From Terrilactibacillus tamarindi (lineage in GTDB: Bacteria > Bacillota > Bacilli > Bacillales > Sporolactobacillaceae): a DNA stretch of 64,000 bases. Of the stretch, positions 1 through 8,964 are shown in pieces (the first letter of the stretch is position 1; each line of letters opens with the position of its first letter). The stretch covers positions 62,001-126,000 of the forward strand of contig NZ_WNHB01000005.1 of assembly GCF_009718825.1 (NCBI RefSeq), in the 5' to 3' direction. A model generated the notes under the pieces. The model saw only the letters and a list, made by a program, of their open reading frames with translations, made no database searches and was not told where the DNA came from. Made by a program: the position numbers and the translations under genes.

Positions 1-1
1 A

Positions 2-796
2 TTGAGAGAAACATTATATGAATTTCCTGTTTTAGAGGTTAATGTTAATCTGCCAAGCTGGGTCATGGTGTTACATGATGATCACTGGCTTAGACAAAGC
101 TATGAGGGTGCGGTCAAAGATACAGTCAAAGATATTAAGAGACTACGTGATGTTGATCGTGTTGTTGGCCACTTTGGCGAGTATGAATTTATTGAAAATG
201 CAAAACTGGCGGGTATTAATATGGGCCAAGGTATTGCAGAAATTGATTTGTATGCACCAGATGATCTATATGATCAAGTTTTAAAAGAGGTTGTAGGTGT
301 TGAAATACGCGGAAAAGATCACTTGCTTCAACTGATGCAAGAGTTTGCTCATGCTAAGAAAGAATATGATCAAGTAGCAGATGCCTTAACAATGGTTAAA
401 CAAACGGGGTATGGCATTGCAGCGCCCGCTCTAACTGATATGAGCCTCGATGAACCTGAAATTATAAGACAAGGATCACGATTTGGGGTTAGACTGAAGG
501 CTGTTGCTCCTTCGATTCATATGATAAAAGTAGATGTAGAGTCAGAATTTGCACCGATTATTGGTACTGAAAAACAAAGCGAAGAGCTGGTTCGATATTT
601 AATGCAAGATTTTGAAGATAACCCGTTATCTATATGGAATTCAGATATTTTCGGAAGATCGTTGAACTCCATTGTACGCGAGGGCATCTCAGCTAAGTTA
701 TCCCTCATGCCAGAAAATGCTCGTTATAAATTAAAAGAGACACTGGAAAGAATTATTAATGAGGGTTCAGGTGGGTTAATCGCCATTATATTGTAA
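2..796 (+). CDS. spoIVA: Stage IV sporulation protein A, C-terminal part (truncated by window edge)
   Basis: SpoIVA is the ATP-driven morphogenetic protein that polymerises on the forespore surface and anchors the spore coat basement layer. The open frame already runs at the left edge, so the first codon shown is not the true start. About 264 residues are present of roughly 490 in the family, so the N-terminal GTPase-like Walker domain lies outside the window. The C-terminus ends in GGLIAIIL, as SpoIVA proteins do. It is followed by a terminator and then hbs, the same order as in Bacillus subtilis. Identification rests on recalled family similarity and synteny. Confidence 0.93.
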   Translation: MRETLYEFPVLEVNVNLPSWVMVLHDDHWLRQSYEGAVKDTVKDIKRLRDVDRVVGHFGEYEFIENAKLAGINMGQGIAEIDLYAPDDLYDQVLKEVVGVEIRGKDHLLQLMQEFAHAKKEYDQVADALTMVKQTGYGIAAPALTDMSLDEPEIIRQGSRFGVRLKAVAPSIHMIKVDVESEFAPIIGTEKQSEELVRYLMQDFEDNPLSIWNSDIFGRSLNSIVREGISAKLSLMPENARYKLKETLERIINEGSGGLIAIIL

Positions 797-819
797 ATAA
801 AAATAGAACTTACTTTTCT

Positions 820-847
820 AAGACTCTTCAATTTGGGGGTCTTTTTT
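820..847 (+). terminator. Rho-independent terminator after spoIVA
   Basis: AAGACTC pairs with GGGTCTT (one G-U pair) and is followed by a run of T. It lies 24 bases after the spoIVA stop codon. Confidence 0.7.
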
Positions 848-1092
848 GTTGGTTTTTTTCTTTAATTATTTTAATATATACGTTCATGAGGGATGTGACC
901 AAATTTAAAAATATAGCCATAGATACATGAAATTTAGTGATTTAAGGTTAAAAAACGATGAATATGACTATATTTTAATAAAAGATGTTGAATTATTGAA
1001 TTGGTTCGTATAAGATAAGCCTTGTTAATGTTTTTGCAACCACAAAAATAATGAAAGTGATACGAATGATATTTTGAGAGGAGGTGAAGGTG

Positions 1093-1365
1093 TTGAATAA
1101 GACTGAACTTATTAATGCTGTAGCAGAATCTGCTGAGCTTTCCAAAAAAGATGCAACTAAAGCTGTTGATTCTGTATTTTCAACAATTGCTGATGCTCTC
1201 AAAGAAGGTAGCAAAGTGCAATTAATTGGTTTTGGTAACTTTGAAGTACGCGAACGTTCGGCGCGTAAAGGCCGCAACCCTCAAACGGGTGAAGAAATTG
1301 ATATCGCTGCAAGTAAAGTACCTGCTTTTAAACCAGGCAAAGCTCTTAAAGAGTCTGTGCAATAA
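1093..1365 (+). CDS. hbs: DNA-binding protein HU
   Basis: Small nucleoid protein of 90 residues that bends and compacts DNA as a dimer. The sequence begins [12 protein letters not shown] and carries the typical HU arm region ([18 protein letters not shown]), which inserts into the DNA minor groove. It closely matches HBsu of Bacillus and lies between spoIVA and folE as there. The TTG at 1093 is chosen as start because GGAGGTG sits six bases upstream and because HU proteins start MNKTEL; an in-frame GTG at 1084 overlaps the ribosome binding site. The C-terminus (ALKESVQ) is slightly shorter than in B. subtilis. Confidence 0.95.
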   Translation: MNKTELINAVAESAELSKKDATKAVDSVFSTIADALKEGSKVQLIGFGNFEVRERSARKGRNPQTGEEIDIAASKVPAFKPGKALKESVQ

Positions 1366-1399
1366 TTTACATAGGGCTTATGCTTTCAGAATGATGCGA

Positions 1400-1426
1400 A
1401 GGGGTCACATGAGTGACTCCTTTTTT
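1400..1426 (+). terminator. Rho-independent terminator after hbs
   Basis: GGGGTCAC and GTGACTCC form an eight-pair stem with a four-base loop, followed by TTTTTT. Confidence 0.85.
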
Positions 1427-1873
1427 ACACTAATAAAATAACTTGTATCGTAACTCATGCGTAAGAGGCAATGGTTAACGCCTCCTTAGATTAGCTAAAG
1501 AAGGAAAGCCATTATCGGTATTTAAATTATTTAACATATAAAAAATACTAAAAGAAGATTGGTTTAGTGAAATTGAGGGTATAGAGGTTTGTTAGGGTAT
1601 TTAATAACGATGTTTTCTTTACTTTAAGGAAATGCCTATGCTAATATTTCTTTAGATAGTGATAGAAATAGAAACGGAAGTTACTCTGAGTATTTCTTTG
1701 TTTGCGACCTGTGCATAAAAGAATCCATCATTCATTTTATTATTAACAAACCTCCACTATCTCAATTTTTCATATCCTAATTTCTTAGACAACGAACTCA
1801 TATCTTGTATATTATTGGCCATTTTTTTCATCATGAAGAATACATAGAAAGTTGAAACTGGAGGAAATACACC
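1427..1873. other. Non-coding spacer between hbs and folE
   Basis: About 450 bases without a credible gene. It holds a 25-base imperfect inverted repeat (1570-1594 against 1744-1768, listed separately) and a small GAGGC/GCCTC hairpin near 1468. The folE ribosome binding site (CTGGAGG) lies at its right end. Confidence 0.6.
1570..1768. repeat. Possible element with imperfect terminal inverted repeats
   Basis: The 25-base arms at 1570-1594 and 1744-1768 match at 20 of 25 positions as an inverted repeat. They begin AAATTGAG and end GAGGTTTGTTA on the left arm. The interior of about 150 bases has no open frame. No flanking target duplication was found, so it could be a decayed MITE or a long-range RNA stem. 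Confidence 0.4.
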
Positions 1874-2437
1874 ATGACTGTGGACCATAAAAAAATCGAA
1901 AAAGCGGTAACGATGATTCTTGAGGCGATTGGTGAAGATCCAAGTCGTGAAGGACTAATAGAAACGCCTCAGCGCGTTGCACGAATGTACGAAGAAGTAT
2001 TTCAAGGATTACATCAAGATCCAAAAGAACATTTGTCAAAAGTTTTTGGCGAAAATCATGAAGAACTTGTTATTGTCAAAGACATTCCATTTTATTCGAT
2101 GTGTGAACATCATCTAGTCCCTTTTTTTGGAAAAGTACATGTCGGTTATATCCCGAGAGGTGGTCGTGTGACTGGGCTTAGCAAACTTGCACGTGCGGTA
2201 GAAGCGGTTGCTAAAAGACCACAACTTCAAGAACGAATAACCACGACTGTTGCCGATAGTATTGCTGAATCTCTTCATCCCTATGGGGTGATTGTTGTTA
2301 TAGAAGCTGAACATATGTGTATGACAATGCGAGGAGTTAAAAAACCCGGAGCAAAAACGGTGACCTCTGCAGTTAGAGGGATTTTTCAAAACGATGCAAC
2401 TGCAAGAGCAGAAGCACTTTCTTTAATTAAAGACTAA
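1874..2437 (+). CDS. folE: GTP cyclohydrolase I
   Basis: Converts GTP to 7,8-dihydroneopterin triphosphate, the first step of tetrahydrofolate synthesis. Length of 187 residues is normal. The zinc site is intact: Cys77 and His80 in the CEHH motif (77-80) and Cys149 in EAEHMCM. The start ATG follows TGGAGG at proper distance. It is followed 21 bases later by mtrB, the mtrAB pair of Bacillus, where folE is also called mtrA. Confidence 0.97.
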   Translation: MTVDHKKIEKAVTMILEAIGEDPSREGLIETPQRVARMYEEVFQGLHQDPKEHLSKVFGENHEELVIVKDIPFYSMCEHHLVPFFGKVHVGYIPRGGRVTGLSKLARAVEAVAKRPQLQERITTTVADSIAESLHPYGVIVVIEAEHMCMTMRGVKKPGAKTVTSAVRGIFQNDATARAEALSLIKD

Positions 2438-2458
2438 CAAAAAGATGAGGGATAATAT

Positions 2459-2683
2459 ATGGCTGATGAATATCAAATGAATGATTATTTTATTGTCAAA
2501 GCTGAAGAAGATGGGGTCAATGTGATCGGGATGACACGTGGGGCAGAAACGAAATTCAATCATCTAGAAAAGCTAGACAAAGGCGAAATCATGATTGCTC
2601 AATTTACAGAGCATACAGCAGCCGTCAAAATTAGAGGGAAGGCAACCGTACATACAAAGTATGGGGATATTTCCTCTGAATGA
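2459..2683 (+). CDS. mtrB: Tryptophan RNA-binding attenuation protein (TRAP)
   Basis: TRAP assembles as an 11-subunit ring that, when loaded with tryptophan, wraps RNA carrying about 11 GAG/UAG triplets and represses trp genes. This 74-residue protein keeps the RNA-contacting basic residues at Lys38, Lys57 and Arg59, equivalent to K37, K56 and R58 of B. subtilis, plus the EDGVNVIG and AQFTEHT segments. The start ATG at 2459 follows GAGGG; a second in-frame ATG at 2477 has no ribosome binding site. Its likely target, an array of TRAP triplets upstream of trpD, is in this window at 8703-8758. Confidence 0.96.
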   Translation: MADEYQMNDYFIVKAEEDGVNVIGMTRGAETKFNHLEKLDKGEIMIAQFTEHTAAVKIRGKATVHTKYGDISSE

Positions 2684-2742
2684 TAGGATTATAGTCTCCT
2701 ACTTCACTCGCTTTATGATATAATTTATAACGATCATCGGTA

Positions 2743-2774
2743 GTTCTAATCATTCAATCTTTTTTGATTAGAAC
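2743..2774 (+). promoter_or_regulatory. Hairpin in the hepS 5' leader
   Basis: GTTCTAATC and GATTAGAAC are perfect nine-base arms with a 14-base loop. It lies between a TATAAT-like element (2719-2724) and the hepS ribosome binding site, with no T-run after it, so a leader or processing structure is more likely than a terminator. Confidence 0.35.
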
Positions 2775-2812
2775 GACAAGAAAAGGAAGAATTTTAAGTA
2801 TGGGGGAATAGC

Positions 2813-3628
2813 ATGCCAATACAAGATGAAGTTGTTCAAATATACCATAAAATTCAAAAAAAAGTTAATCACCCATACCTCAATCGCTATTTGCCTAAAC
2901 CAGCCGTTGACATAGATAAAGTACTAACCCTTTTTTTATTATTTAAACAACATGGGTCTTATAAAAATATAGAACAATATGTCATGAGTGTGATGATTGC
3001 ACAAATGGGGTTAGATACTCATGAAAAAATCACGAAAAATGAAAAGTTAAAAGGCCTTGAACTTAAACAAAGACAACTCACCGTCTTATCTGGTGATTTT
3101 TATAGCTCACTTTACTACTACATATTAGCAGAACAGAAAGATATCCAAATGGTTAAATGGATCTCACAAGCTATACAAGAATTAAATATAAATAAAATGC
3201 ACTTTTTCTATGCTGAAAATGACGCAAATATTGATTATTATTTTGATCATTTAAGACAAATAGAATCGCACTTAATCATAAAGTTGGCAGAAAGATTAGG
3301 GATTAACGATTGGACCGATATAATAGCAGACTTCTTTTTCTTAAAGCGCCTTCATTTAGAAAGAGATTATCTAGATCACACTAGGGAAGATACTCATACG
3401 TCTTACATCTACCACATTATACAAGATACGGACATCGATAAGCGAAAATTTATAGAGCAGATTGAGAATAAGATGAATCAGATAAGAAATAAATGGTCAA
3501 TGGATATCCTACCTAAAAAGCAAATTTTATCAAAACATCTAGGATACCTAATCGATCACTTCACGAAGGAAAGTCCATCATTTACGAGGACCACGTTACT
3601 TAAGGGAAGGATAAATTATGCCGATTGA
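2813..3628 (+). CDS. hepS: Heptaprenyl diphosphate synthase component I
   Basis: Regulatory small subunit of the two-component enzyme that makes the C35 side chain of menaquinone. The 271-residue protein starts like HepS/GerCA proteins, is rich in helix-forming residues, and has no Asp-rich catalytic motif, as expected for the non-catalytic partner of HepT. It is somewhat longer than the ~250 residues of B. subtilis. Its 3' end overlaps the start of menG by 11 bases, giving the conserved hepS-menG-hepT order. The ATG at 2813 follows a GGGGGAAT ribosome binding site. Confidence 0.85.
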   Translation: MPIQDEVVQIYHKIQKKVNHPYLNRYLPKPAVDIDKVLTLFLLFKQHGSYKNIEQYVMSVMIAQMGLDTHEKITKNEKLKGLELKQRQLTVLSGDFYSSLYYYILAEQKDIQMVKWISQAIQELNINKMHFFYAENDANIDYYFDHLRQIESHLIIKLAERLGINDWTDIIADFFFLKRLHLERDYLDHTREDTHTSYIYHIIQDTDIDKRKFIEQIENKMNQIRNKWSMDILPKKQILSKHLGYLIDHFTKESPSFTRTTLLKGRINYAD

Positions 3629-4331
3629 TGAAATGAACTCAAAACATGACAAAGTTCATCATGTGTTTCAAACCATTTATAAAAAATATGACTTTATGAA
3701 TTCTCTTATAAGTTTCAATCGCCATAAATCATGGCGAAAGAGAACGATGCAATTAATGAATGTTAAAAAAGGACGTTCTGCCATTGACTTGTGTTGTGGA
3801 ACAGGGGATTGGACACTTGCTTTAGGAGAGAGTGTAGGACCAAATGGTCATGTTGTTGGTCTCGATTTCAGTGACAATATGCTAGAAGTGGCTAAAATGA
3901 AATTAAATGAAACAAACCTGCAGAATGTTGAGCTTACACAGGGCGATGCCATGTCACTTCCATTTGATGACAATTCGTTTGACTATGCAACGATTGGTTT
4001 CGGTTTGCGAAATGTGCCTGATTATCTTACAGTACTAAAAGAAATGTTCCGTGTTTTAAAACCAGGCGGTATGGCTGTATGTCTTGAAACGTCACAACCC
4101 ACTTTACCAGTATATAAACAAATGTATTTTTTCTACTTTAAAAATATTATGCCGATATTAGGTAAAATTTTTGCTGGCAGTTATAAAGAGTATGTTTGGT
4201 TAAATGAATCAACCCAAAACTTCCCAAACAAACAAAAGTTAGCCGAATTATTTAAAGAGGCTGGATTTCGAGATGTGGAGATTACGTCCTTTATGGGTGG
4301 AATTGCTGCCGTACATAAAGCAAAAAAATGA
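3618..4331 (+). CDS. menG: Demethylmenaquinone methyltransferase
   Basis: SAM-dependent C-methylation, the last step of menaquinone synthesis (MenG/UbiE family). The 237-residue protein shows the N-terminal [17 protein letters not shown] motif, the SAM loop [10 protein letters not shown] (about residues 56-65) and GLRNVPDY further on. The start ATG overlaps the end of hepS and has AAGGGAAGG upstream. It sits between the two heptaprenyl diphosphate synthase genes, so the three genes supply prenyl chain and ring methylation together. A hairpin-rich repeat element begins 13 bases after the stop. Confidence 0.95.
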   Translation: MPIDEMNSKHDKVHHVFQTIYKKYDFMNSLISFNRHKSWRKRTMQLMNVKKGRSAIDLCCGTGDWTLALGESVGPNGHVVGLDFSDNMLEVAKMKLNETNLQNVELTQGDAMSLPFDDNSFDYATIGFGLRNVPDYLTVLKEMFRVLKPGGMAVCLETSQPTLPVYKQMYFFYFKNIMPILGKIFAGSYKEYVWLNESTQNFPNKQKLAELFKEAGFRDVEITSFMGGIAAVHKAKK

Positions 4332-4344
4332 TGAAACGTTTTAT

Positions 4345-4473
4345 TCCGCATTAACAGCAAGTCTTGAACCCCACCTCAATGTCATGAGCGTAAACGAGCA
4401 TTCCAGGTGGGGGGAACTTTCCGCATGAGCCCGATAATCAGTGGGGGATGAAGGAAACCCTCACTGATTGAAG
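4345..4473 (-). repeat. PATE-like ORF-less repeat element, copy 1
   Basis: The edge at 4345 follows TTTAT (4340-4344), the conserved left-end motif of the family. The end sequence TCCGCATTAACAGCAAG resembles the full-length copies. Two GC-rich hairpins follow: CCCCACCT...AGGTGGGG and CAGTGGGGGATG...CCCTCACTG. It is more diverged than copies 4 and 5 and sits between menG and hepT, genes that are adjacent in Bacillus. Strand is given relative to copies 4 and 5. Confidence 0.7.
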
Positions 4474-4572
4474 TTATCTATCTCGCCCGAGGGGCACAAA
4501 AAGTAGAGGATGATCCCTCTTGTTACTGACTCTTTAACCTTTAAAAGAGAACTTTGAATATAGGTGAATGGT

Positions 4573-5538
4573 ATGACAATAGCAGGAATATACAGAACAC
4601 AAAAACGAAATCTAAAAGAGATCGAACAAGTTATGGAGAACCTACTCAAGACAAATCATACGACGTTGCATCAAGCAGCCGTTGATTTATTAAGAGCAGG
4701 TGGAAAACGAATTAGACCGATTCTTGTTATGTTATCTGCGGAATTTGGAAATCCCAATCATGAAGATGTAAAAAAAGCCGCAGTAACTCTTGAATTAATA
4801 CATATGGCTTCGTTAGTTCATGACGATGTCGTGGATAATGCCAATCTAAGAAGGGGTAAAAAAACCGTCAAAGCGACTTGGGATAATCGTGTGGCCATGT
4901 ACACAGGAGATTATATTTTTGCTCATTCCATTGAGCATATGACAGGGGTTCATCTACCTTATGCTCATCAACTTGTATCAAAAGCCATTCGAGATATTAG
5001 CTTAGGCGAAATAGAGCAAATTCGACATCTCTACAACGTGGATCAACATTTACGTCACTACCTACTGCGTATTAAACGCAAGACGGCTCTCCTCATAGCC
5101 TTAAGTTGTCAGTTGGGTGCGTTAACAGCGGGGTGCTCACACGACATTGTTCGTAAACTTTATTATTTTGGCTATTTTATTGGTATGTCATATCAAATAA
5201 TAGATGATATATTGGATTTTGTGGGAACAGAGAAACAACTGGGTAAACCAGCCGGAAGCGATTTGAAACAAGGTAATATTACGTTGCCTACATTGTTTGC
5301 ATTGTCTATCCCTGATGTCCGTCAACGAGTCGTATCATGTTTTGAATCTAACAATGAACAAGCCGATTGGGATGGAGCGATCCAATTAGTTAAACAATCA
5401 GGCGGGATTGAGTATGCAGAATCAATAAATGAACGGTATCTCGCTAAAGCTCTTAACATCCTTAAGAGTTTACCACAAAATCAAGTGACAGAAAATCTGA
5501 GAAAAATTGCAAAGTATCTTGGAAAAAGGAAGTATTAG
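4573..5538 (+). CDS. hepT: Heptaprenyl diphosphate synthase component II
   Basis: Catalytic subunit that condenses isopentenyl diphosphate units onto farnesyl diphosphate for the menaquinone side chain. This 321-residue trans-prenyltransferase has both Asp-rich motifs: DDVVD at residues 84-88 (within LVHDDVVDNANLRRG) and DDILD at 211-215, which bind substrate diphosphates through magnesium. ATG 4573 is preferred to the in-frame GTG at 4564 because AGGTG at 4562-4566 is its ribosome binding site. Unlike in B. subtilis, a repeat element separates it from menG, and a second copy follows it. Confidence 0.93.
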   Translation: MTIAGIYRTQKRNLKEIEQVMENLLKTNHTTLHQAAVDLLRAGGKRIRPILVMLSAEFGNPNHEDVKKAAVTLELIHMASLVHDDVVDNANLRRGKKTVKATWDNRVAMYTGDYIFAHSIEHMTGVHLPYAHQLVSKAIRDISLGEIEQIRHLYNVDQHLRHYLLRIKRKTALLIALSCQLGALTAGCSHDIVRKLYYFGYFIGMSYQIIDDILDFVGTEKQLGKPAGSDLKQGNITLPTLFALSIPDVRQRVVSCFESNNEQADWDGAIQLVKQSGGIEYAESINERYLAKALNILKSLPQNQVTENLRKIAKYLGKRKY

Positions 5539-5582
5539 TTAATTGAATGAACGTGATAAAGGGCATTTGCCTAACTATTTAT

Positions 5583-5680
5583 CCCATCTTAGCGGCGAGT
5601 CTTGACCCTCACGTCGAGGTAAAGCTCGATTGACTGAGGCTTATAATCAGTGGGGATGAAGATAACCCCATTCAGTTTAA
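5583..5680 (-). repeat. PATE-like ORF-less repeat element, copy 2
   Basis: Begins directly after TTTAT (5578-5582) with CCCATCTTAGCGGCGAG, then has a variant first hairpin and ends in the second hairpin (ATCAGTGGGGATGAAG...CCCCATTCAG). It has the same orientation as copy 1, so hepT is flanked by two direct copies. It is degenerate compared with copies 4 and 5. Confidence 0.65.
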
Positions 5681-5822
5681 ATAAATAAAGAATTGTCGAA
5701 TTAACTGAAATTTGATAAACTACATACACCATATTTATTTTGATAGAAAGTGTCCTGCCCTAAAACGACATAACGTATAGAATTCAAATCGGAATATGGT
5801 GAACAAAGGAGATACGGAAGTC

Positions 5823-6266
5823 ATGGAGAAAACATTTCTTATGGTAAAACCCGATGGGGTTCAAAGACAGCTTATAGGAGCTATTGTTCATCGTTTTGAA
5901 GAAAAAGGGTTTAAATTAGTTGGCGCAAAATTCATGCAAATTTCTCGCTCACTCGCTGAGCAACATTATGCTGAACATCAAGGTAAACCTTTTTTTGAAG
6001 ATCTTGTTCAATTCATCACGTCCGGTCCTGTATTTGCAATGGTATGGGAGGGCAGAGATGTCATTCGTTTAGCACGTAAGATCATGGGAGCTACCAATCC
6101 ACTTGAAGCCGCTCCTGGTACGATACGTTCTGATTACAGTTCATTTATGAGTCGGAATTTGATACACGGCTCAGATTCACCTGAAAGTGCTGAAAGAGAA
6201 ATCCACTTGTTTTTTAACTCATCTGAAATCATTGAGTATAAGAAAGCGATTGATCAATGGATTTAA
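5823..6266 (+). CDS. ndk: Nucleoside diphosphate kinase
   Basis: Transfers the gamma phosphate among NTPs and NDPs through a phosphohistidine. The 147-residue protein starts [14 protein letters not shown] and carries the active-site signature [12 protein letters not shown] with His115. ATG 5823 matches the family N-terminus and follows AAAGGAG; an in-frame ATG at 5796 would add nine residues not seen in relatives. The ndk-cheR-aroC order is the same as in B. subtilis. The 140 bases upstream, after the repeat element, should hold its promoter, but no clear boxes were identified. Confidence 0.96.
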   Translation: MEKTFLMVKPDGVQRQLIGAIVHRFEEKGFKLVGAKFMQISRSLAEQHYAEHQGKPFFEDLVQFITSGPVFAMVWEGRDVIRLARKIMGATNPLEAAPGTIRSDYSSFMSRNLIHGSDSPESAEREIHLFFNSSEIIEYKKAIDQWI

Positions 6267-6294
6267 AAACCAGCCGTTCATTGGCTGGTTTTTT
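6267..6294 (+). terminator. Rho-independent terminator after ndk
   Basis: AACCAGCC and GGCTGGTT form a perfect eight-pair stem with a seven-base loop and a T-run, starting just after the ndk stop. Confidence 0.92.
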
Positions 6295-6435
6295 ATACAA
6301 CCTCTCAAAACTTTTAATAAGGTAAGTAATCGGTTTAATACACAGAAGTGAAATCTAGAAACAATAGGACTGGTTATCGTACATAGTCAACACTCGTTTC
6401 ATTTTCCTATGTGTGATATGGAAGAGAGGTGCTTA

Positions 6436-7212
6436 TTGCGAGTGGTTGATGATTACCAATGGTTTATAAGGCATTTTCATAGTTTAACGGGTATTGATCT
6501 CTCATTATATAAAGAAGAGCAAATGAAAAGGAGATTAACAACATTAAGGTCTAAACGAAATATTCAAACATTTCAAGAATTTTATCATGCCATGCTTAAG
6601 TCAAAACCACTTTATGAAGAATGTCTTGACCGTGTGACCATTAATGTGACTGAGTTTTATCGTAATCGACCAAGATGGGATGTTTTGGAACAATTTATTA
6701 AAGAGCAGTTTCGTGATAAACAAGAAATAAAGGTTTGGAGTGCTGCTTGTTCAACTGGTGAAGAGCCGTTTTCATTAGCAACCTTACTATCTCGCTACTT
6801 CCCATTAGAGGGCATTCAGATTACAGCCACAGATATTGACCTCAAAGTTCTTGAGAAGGCTAAAGAAGGGAACTATATTGAGAGGACATTAAACAATCTA
6901 ACAGATCAGGAAAAATCCATGTTTTTTAATAAAAATGGATTAATCTATACGGTTAAAGACAAATATCGCCCATTGATTACGTTTCAACAACACAATTTGC
7001 TTTCTGACCCTGCACCTGATTCTTTTGATCTTATTGTTTGTCGAAATGTCCTCATTTATTTTAAAGAAGATGCCAAAGAGATAATCTATCAGAAGTTTGG
7101 ACAAGCTCTAAAATCAAACGGATTGTTGTTCGTTGGAAGTACGGAACAAATTTTTCACCCTGAGAAGTTTAATTTGAAACCAGTTAAAACATTTTTTTAT
7201 CAAAAAAATTGA
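6436..7212 (+). CDS. cheR: Chemotaxis protein methyltransferase
   Basis: Methylates glutamates of methyl-accepting chemotaxis proteins using SAM. About 258 residues: an N-terminal all-helical domain ([18 protein letters not shown]), then the SAM-binding domain with [16 protein letters not shown] and [12 protein letters not shown]. The start is uncertain: TTG 6436 follows GAGAGGTG at short spacing, GTG 6442 at longer spacing, and an upstream ATG at 6409 has no ribosome binding site. It is the only chemotaxis gene here, as in the equivalent B. subtilis region, and implies motility. It ends 13 bases before aroC, suggesting co-transcription. Confidence 0.93.
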   Translation: MRVVDDYQWFIRHFHSLTGIDLSLYKEEQMKRRLTTLRSKRNIQTFQEFYHAMLKSKPLYEECLDRVTINVTEFYRNRPRWDVLEQFIKEQFRDKQEIKVWSAACSTGEEPFSLATLLSRYFPLEGIQITATDIDLKVLEKAKEGNYIERTLNNLTDQEKSMFFNKNGLIYTVKDKYRPLITFQQHNLLSDPAPDSFDLIVCRNVLIYFKEDAKEIIYQKFGQALKSNGLLFVGSTEQIFHPEKFNLKPVKTFFYQKN

Positions 7213-7225
7213 GGAGAGATTAAAA

Positions 7226-8392
7226 TTGAGAATTTTAACAGCAGGAGAATCACATGGACCACAATTGACAGCTATTATTGAAGGGCTCCCATCACAGCTT
7301 CCCATTGATAAATCATTAATCAATGCAGAATTAAAAAGAAGACAAGGGGGACATGGTCGTGGACGCCGCATGGTCATTGAGACGGACCAAGTCCAAATTG
7401 TTTCTGGAGTTAGACATGGAAAAACAACGGGAGCCCCTGTAACATTGGTCATTGAAAATAGAGACTGGAAAAACTGGACATCCATTATGACTTCAGATCC
7501 CATAGAAAATCCAGATGATGTGAAAAAGCAAGTTACAAAGCCAAGACCTGGACATGCAGATTTAAATGGTGGATTAAAATACAATCATAGAGACATGCGT
7601 AATGTTTTAGAACGATCATCTGCAAGGGAAACAGCGATGCGTGTTGCAATTGGTGCCATTGCCAAACAGTTTCTCTCTCATTTTGGGATTGATGTGGCTG
7701 GCCGTGTGATCAACATTGGAGGCGTAGTTGACACGGAAACGGTGCCGGAATCAATTGAAGAACTTAAGGAACGTACGGAAAATTCACCTGTTCGCTGTTT
7801 AGACAAACTAGCTGAAGAAAAAATGATTAACGTCATCGATGAAGCGAAAAAAAATGGCGATTCCATTGGAGGAGTCGTAGAAGTTATCGTGAATAATGTT
7901 CCTGCGGGACTTGGTAGTTTTGCTCACTACGATCGAAAACTAGATGCTAAAATTGCGATGTCTGTCCTTAGTATCAATGCTTTTAAGGGTGTTGAATTCG
8001 GGATTGGGTTTGAAGCGGCCAACCGTCCAGGAAGTAAAGTCCATGATGAAATTTTATGGAATGAAGAAGAAGGATACACGCGAAGAACCAACCGTTTGGG
8101 AGGATTTGAAGGTGGTATGACAACAGGTATGCCGATCGTGGTTAGAGGCGTTATGAAACCTATTCCAACGTTATATAAACCTCTTCAAAGTGTTGACATA
8201 AACACTAAGGAACCTTTCAGTGCAAGCATTGAGCGTTCGGATAGTTGTGCCGTTCCAGCTGCAAGTGTCGTCTGTGAACATGTCGTAGCTCTTGAAATTG
8301 CAAAAGCAGTCTCAGACAAATTTGCAGGTGATTATTTAGAGGAAAAAATAGCCTCTTTTGAAGCTTACAAAAAACATCTTTTAAACTTTTAA
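7226..8392 (+). CDS. aroC: Chorismate synthase
   Basis: Makes chorismate from EPSP with reduced FMN, the last step of the shikimate pathway. The 388-residue protein has the family signatures GESHGPQL at the N-terminus, [11 protein letters not shown] near residue 110, and [13 protein letters not shown] near residue 335. The start is TTG with GAGGAG upstream. In B. subtilis it is followed by aroB and aroH and then trpE; here it is followed by a weak terminator and the trp leader, so those genes have been lost or moved. Confidence 0.97.
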   Translation: MRILTAGESHGPQLTAIIEGLPSQLPIDKSLINAELKRRQGGHGRGRRMVIETDQVQIVSGVRHGKTTGAPVTLVIENRDWKNWTSIMTSDPIENPDDVKKQVTKPRPGHADLNGGLKYNHRDMRNVLERSSARETAMRVAIGAIAKQFLSHFGIDVAGRVINIGGVVDTETVPESIEELKERTENSPVRCLDKLAEEKMINVIDEAKKNGDSIGGVVEVIVNNVPAGLGSFAHYDRKLDAKIAMSVLSINAFKGVEFGIGFEAANRPGSKVHDEILWNEEEGYTRRTNRLGGFEGGMTTGMPIVVRGVMKPIPTLYKPLQSVDINTKEPFSASIERSDSCAVPAASVVCEHVVALEIAKAVSDKFAGDYLEEKIASFEAYKKHLLNF

Positions 8393-8401
8393 AACCATTC
8401 A

Positions 8402-8431
8402 GGCTGGCATATTTTAGTATGCTAGCTTTTA
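8402..8431 (+). terminator. Probable terminator after aroC
   Basis: GCTGGCATA and TATGCTAGC pair with one mismatch and are followed by a broken T-rich tract (TTTTAGTTATTTTTA). It would separate aroC from the trp transcription unit. Confidence 0.55.
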
Positions 8432-8636
8432 GTTATTTTTACAAAAAATTGGATAGAATGAATAAACACGATTTTTGGCTTCTTGTTGTTAAGCAAGGTT
8501 TCAATCTAGTGAGCATGACTTTACAATGCCTTTTAACGTCGATGTTCATTTACTGAAACGAGTGTGTAAAAACGGATTTAAGAAGTATATGGGGAAAAGA
8601 AAGACATCATTTAAATAGAATACAAGAATAATTAAA
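8432..8636. other. Intergenic stretch upstream of the trp promoter
   Basis: About 200 bases with no open frame or recognised site between the aroC terminator and the trp promoter. aroB and aroH occupy this place in B. subtilis; no remnant of either could be recognised. Confidence 0.5.
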
Positions 8637-8665
8637 TTGACAGACTAATGGAATTTGTTTATTAT
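8637..8665 (+). promoter_or_regulatory. trp operon promoter (sigma-A type)
   Basis: TTGACA at 8637-8642 and TATTAT at 8660-8665 are separated by 17 bases. An overlapping TATAAT at 8663-8668 would give a less favourable 20-base spacing. Transcription is expected to start near 8672, about 30 bases before the first TRAP triplet, like the B. subtilis trp leader. Confidence 0.75.
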
Positions 8666-8702
8666 AATATTAACTTTTCCGAAGCCATAGGGCATCAGAA
8701 AA

Positions 8703-8758
8703 TAGCTGAGTAGAGATTAGACGAGAATGAGTGTGTTTGAGCAGAGAAGAGAGCTTAG
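8703..8758 (+). promoter_or_regulatory. TRAP-binding site: 11 GAG/TAG-type triplets
   Basis: Triplets start at 8703 (TAG), 8708 (GAG), 8713 (GAG), 8718 (TAG), 8723 (GAG), 8729 (GAG), 8734 (TGT, degenerate), 8739 (GAG), 8744 (GAG), 8749 (GAG) and 8756 (TAG). Spacers are two bases in most cases, three once and four once. Eleven triplets in register with 2-3 base spacers is the hallmark of the 11-subunit TRAP ring, and mtrB is present at 2459. The array lies in the untranslated leader of trpD. The triplets are seen directly; binding is inferred. Confidence 0.88.
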
Positions 8759-8849
8759 GGTTAAAATGAAAACAAACATGATATGTTTATTAATCCGTTA
8801 TTAGCTACCAATTAAAATCCCCTTATCTTCTTCATCCTCATCAGACACC

Positions 8850-8872
8850 CATTCCTCAAATTTGGAGGGGTG
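8850..8872 (+). promoter_or_regulatory. Hairpin sequestering a Shine-Dalgarno sequence in the trp leader
   Basis: CATTCCTC (8850-8857) can pair with GAGGGGTG (8865-8872) across a seven-base loop: eight pairs, two of them G-U. The right arm is most of the ribosome binding site GGAGGGG (8864-8870) of the mini-ORF at 8878. In B. subtilis, TRAP binding promotes an equivalent trpE SD-blocking hairpin. A pyrimidine-rich tract at 8818-8840 could instead pair with the purine-rich TRAP site, giving an alternative fold; that is inferred. Confidence 0.65.
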
Positions 8873-8877
8873 CAAAG

Positions 8878-8964
8878 ATGTTCAATAACTTAAATCCAAA
8901 ATGTTCCGAATCAAACCACCGATGGCGTTGTTATTTTAAGTCAGAAGCGTATCTTGTAAAATAA
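8878..8964 (+). CDS. 28-codon leader ORF in the trp leader, in the place of trpE
   Basis: An ATG with a near-ideal ribosome binding site (GGAGGGG, seven bases upstream) opens a 28-residue frame with one Trp codon (NHRWRCYF). It occupies the place of the trpE start, so it may be a relic of trpE initiation signals or a true leader peptide. No resemblance to TrpE could be recognised. The last codons and stop lie in a nine-base-arm inverted repeat, GTTATTTTA (8930-8938) and TAAAATAAC (8957-8965). trpD starts 38 bases after the stop with its own strong ribosome binding site. Confidence 0.45.
   Translation: MFNNLNPKCSESNHRWRCYFKSEAYLVK

Noticed and set aside
1427-1873. Lost gene between hbs and folE
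   Set aside because: The spacer is long, but all frames are interrupted by stops and no conserved fragment could be recognised.
4345-4473. Ordinary terminator after menG
   Set aside because: The hairpins could stop transcription, but the sequence matches other dispersed copies over most of its length including TTTAT at the edge, so it is better described as a repeat element that may also terminate.
7114-7584. Minus-strand 156-residue open frame across the cheR-aroC junction
   Set aside because: It is antisense to two conserved genes, and its Pro/Cys/Ser-rich composition is typical of a shadow frame.
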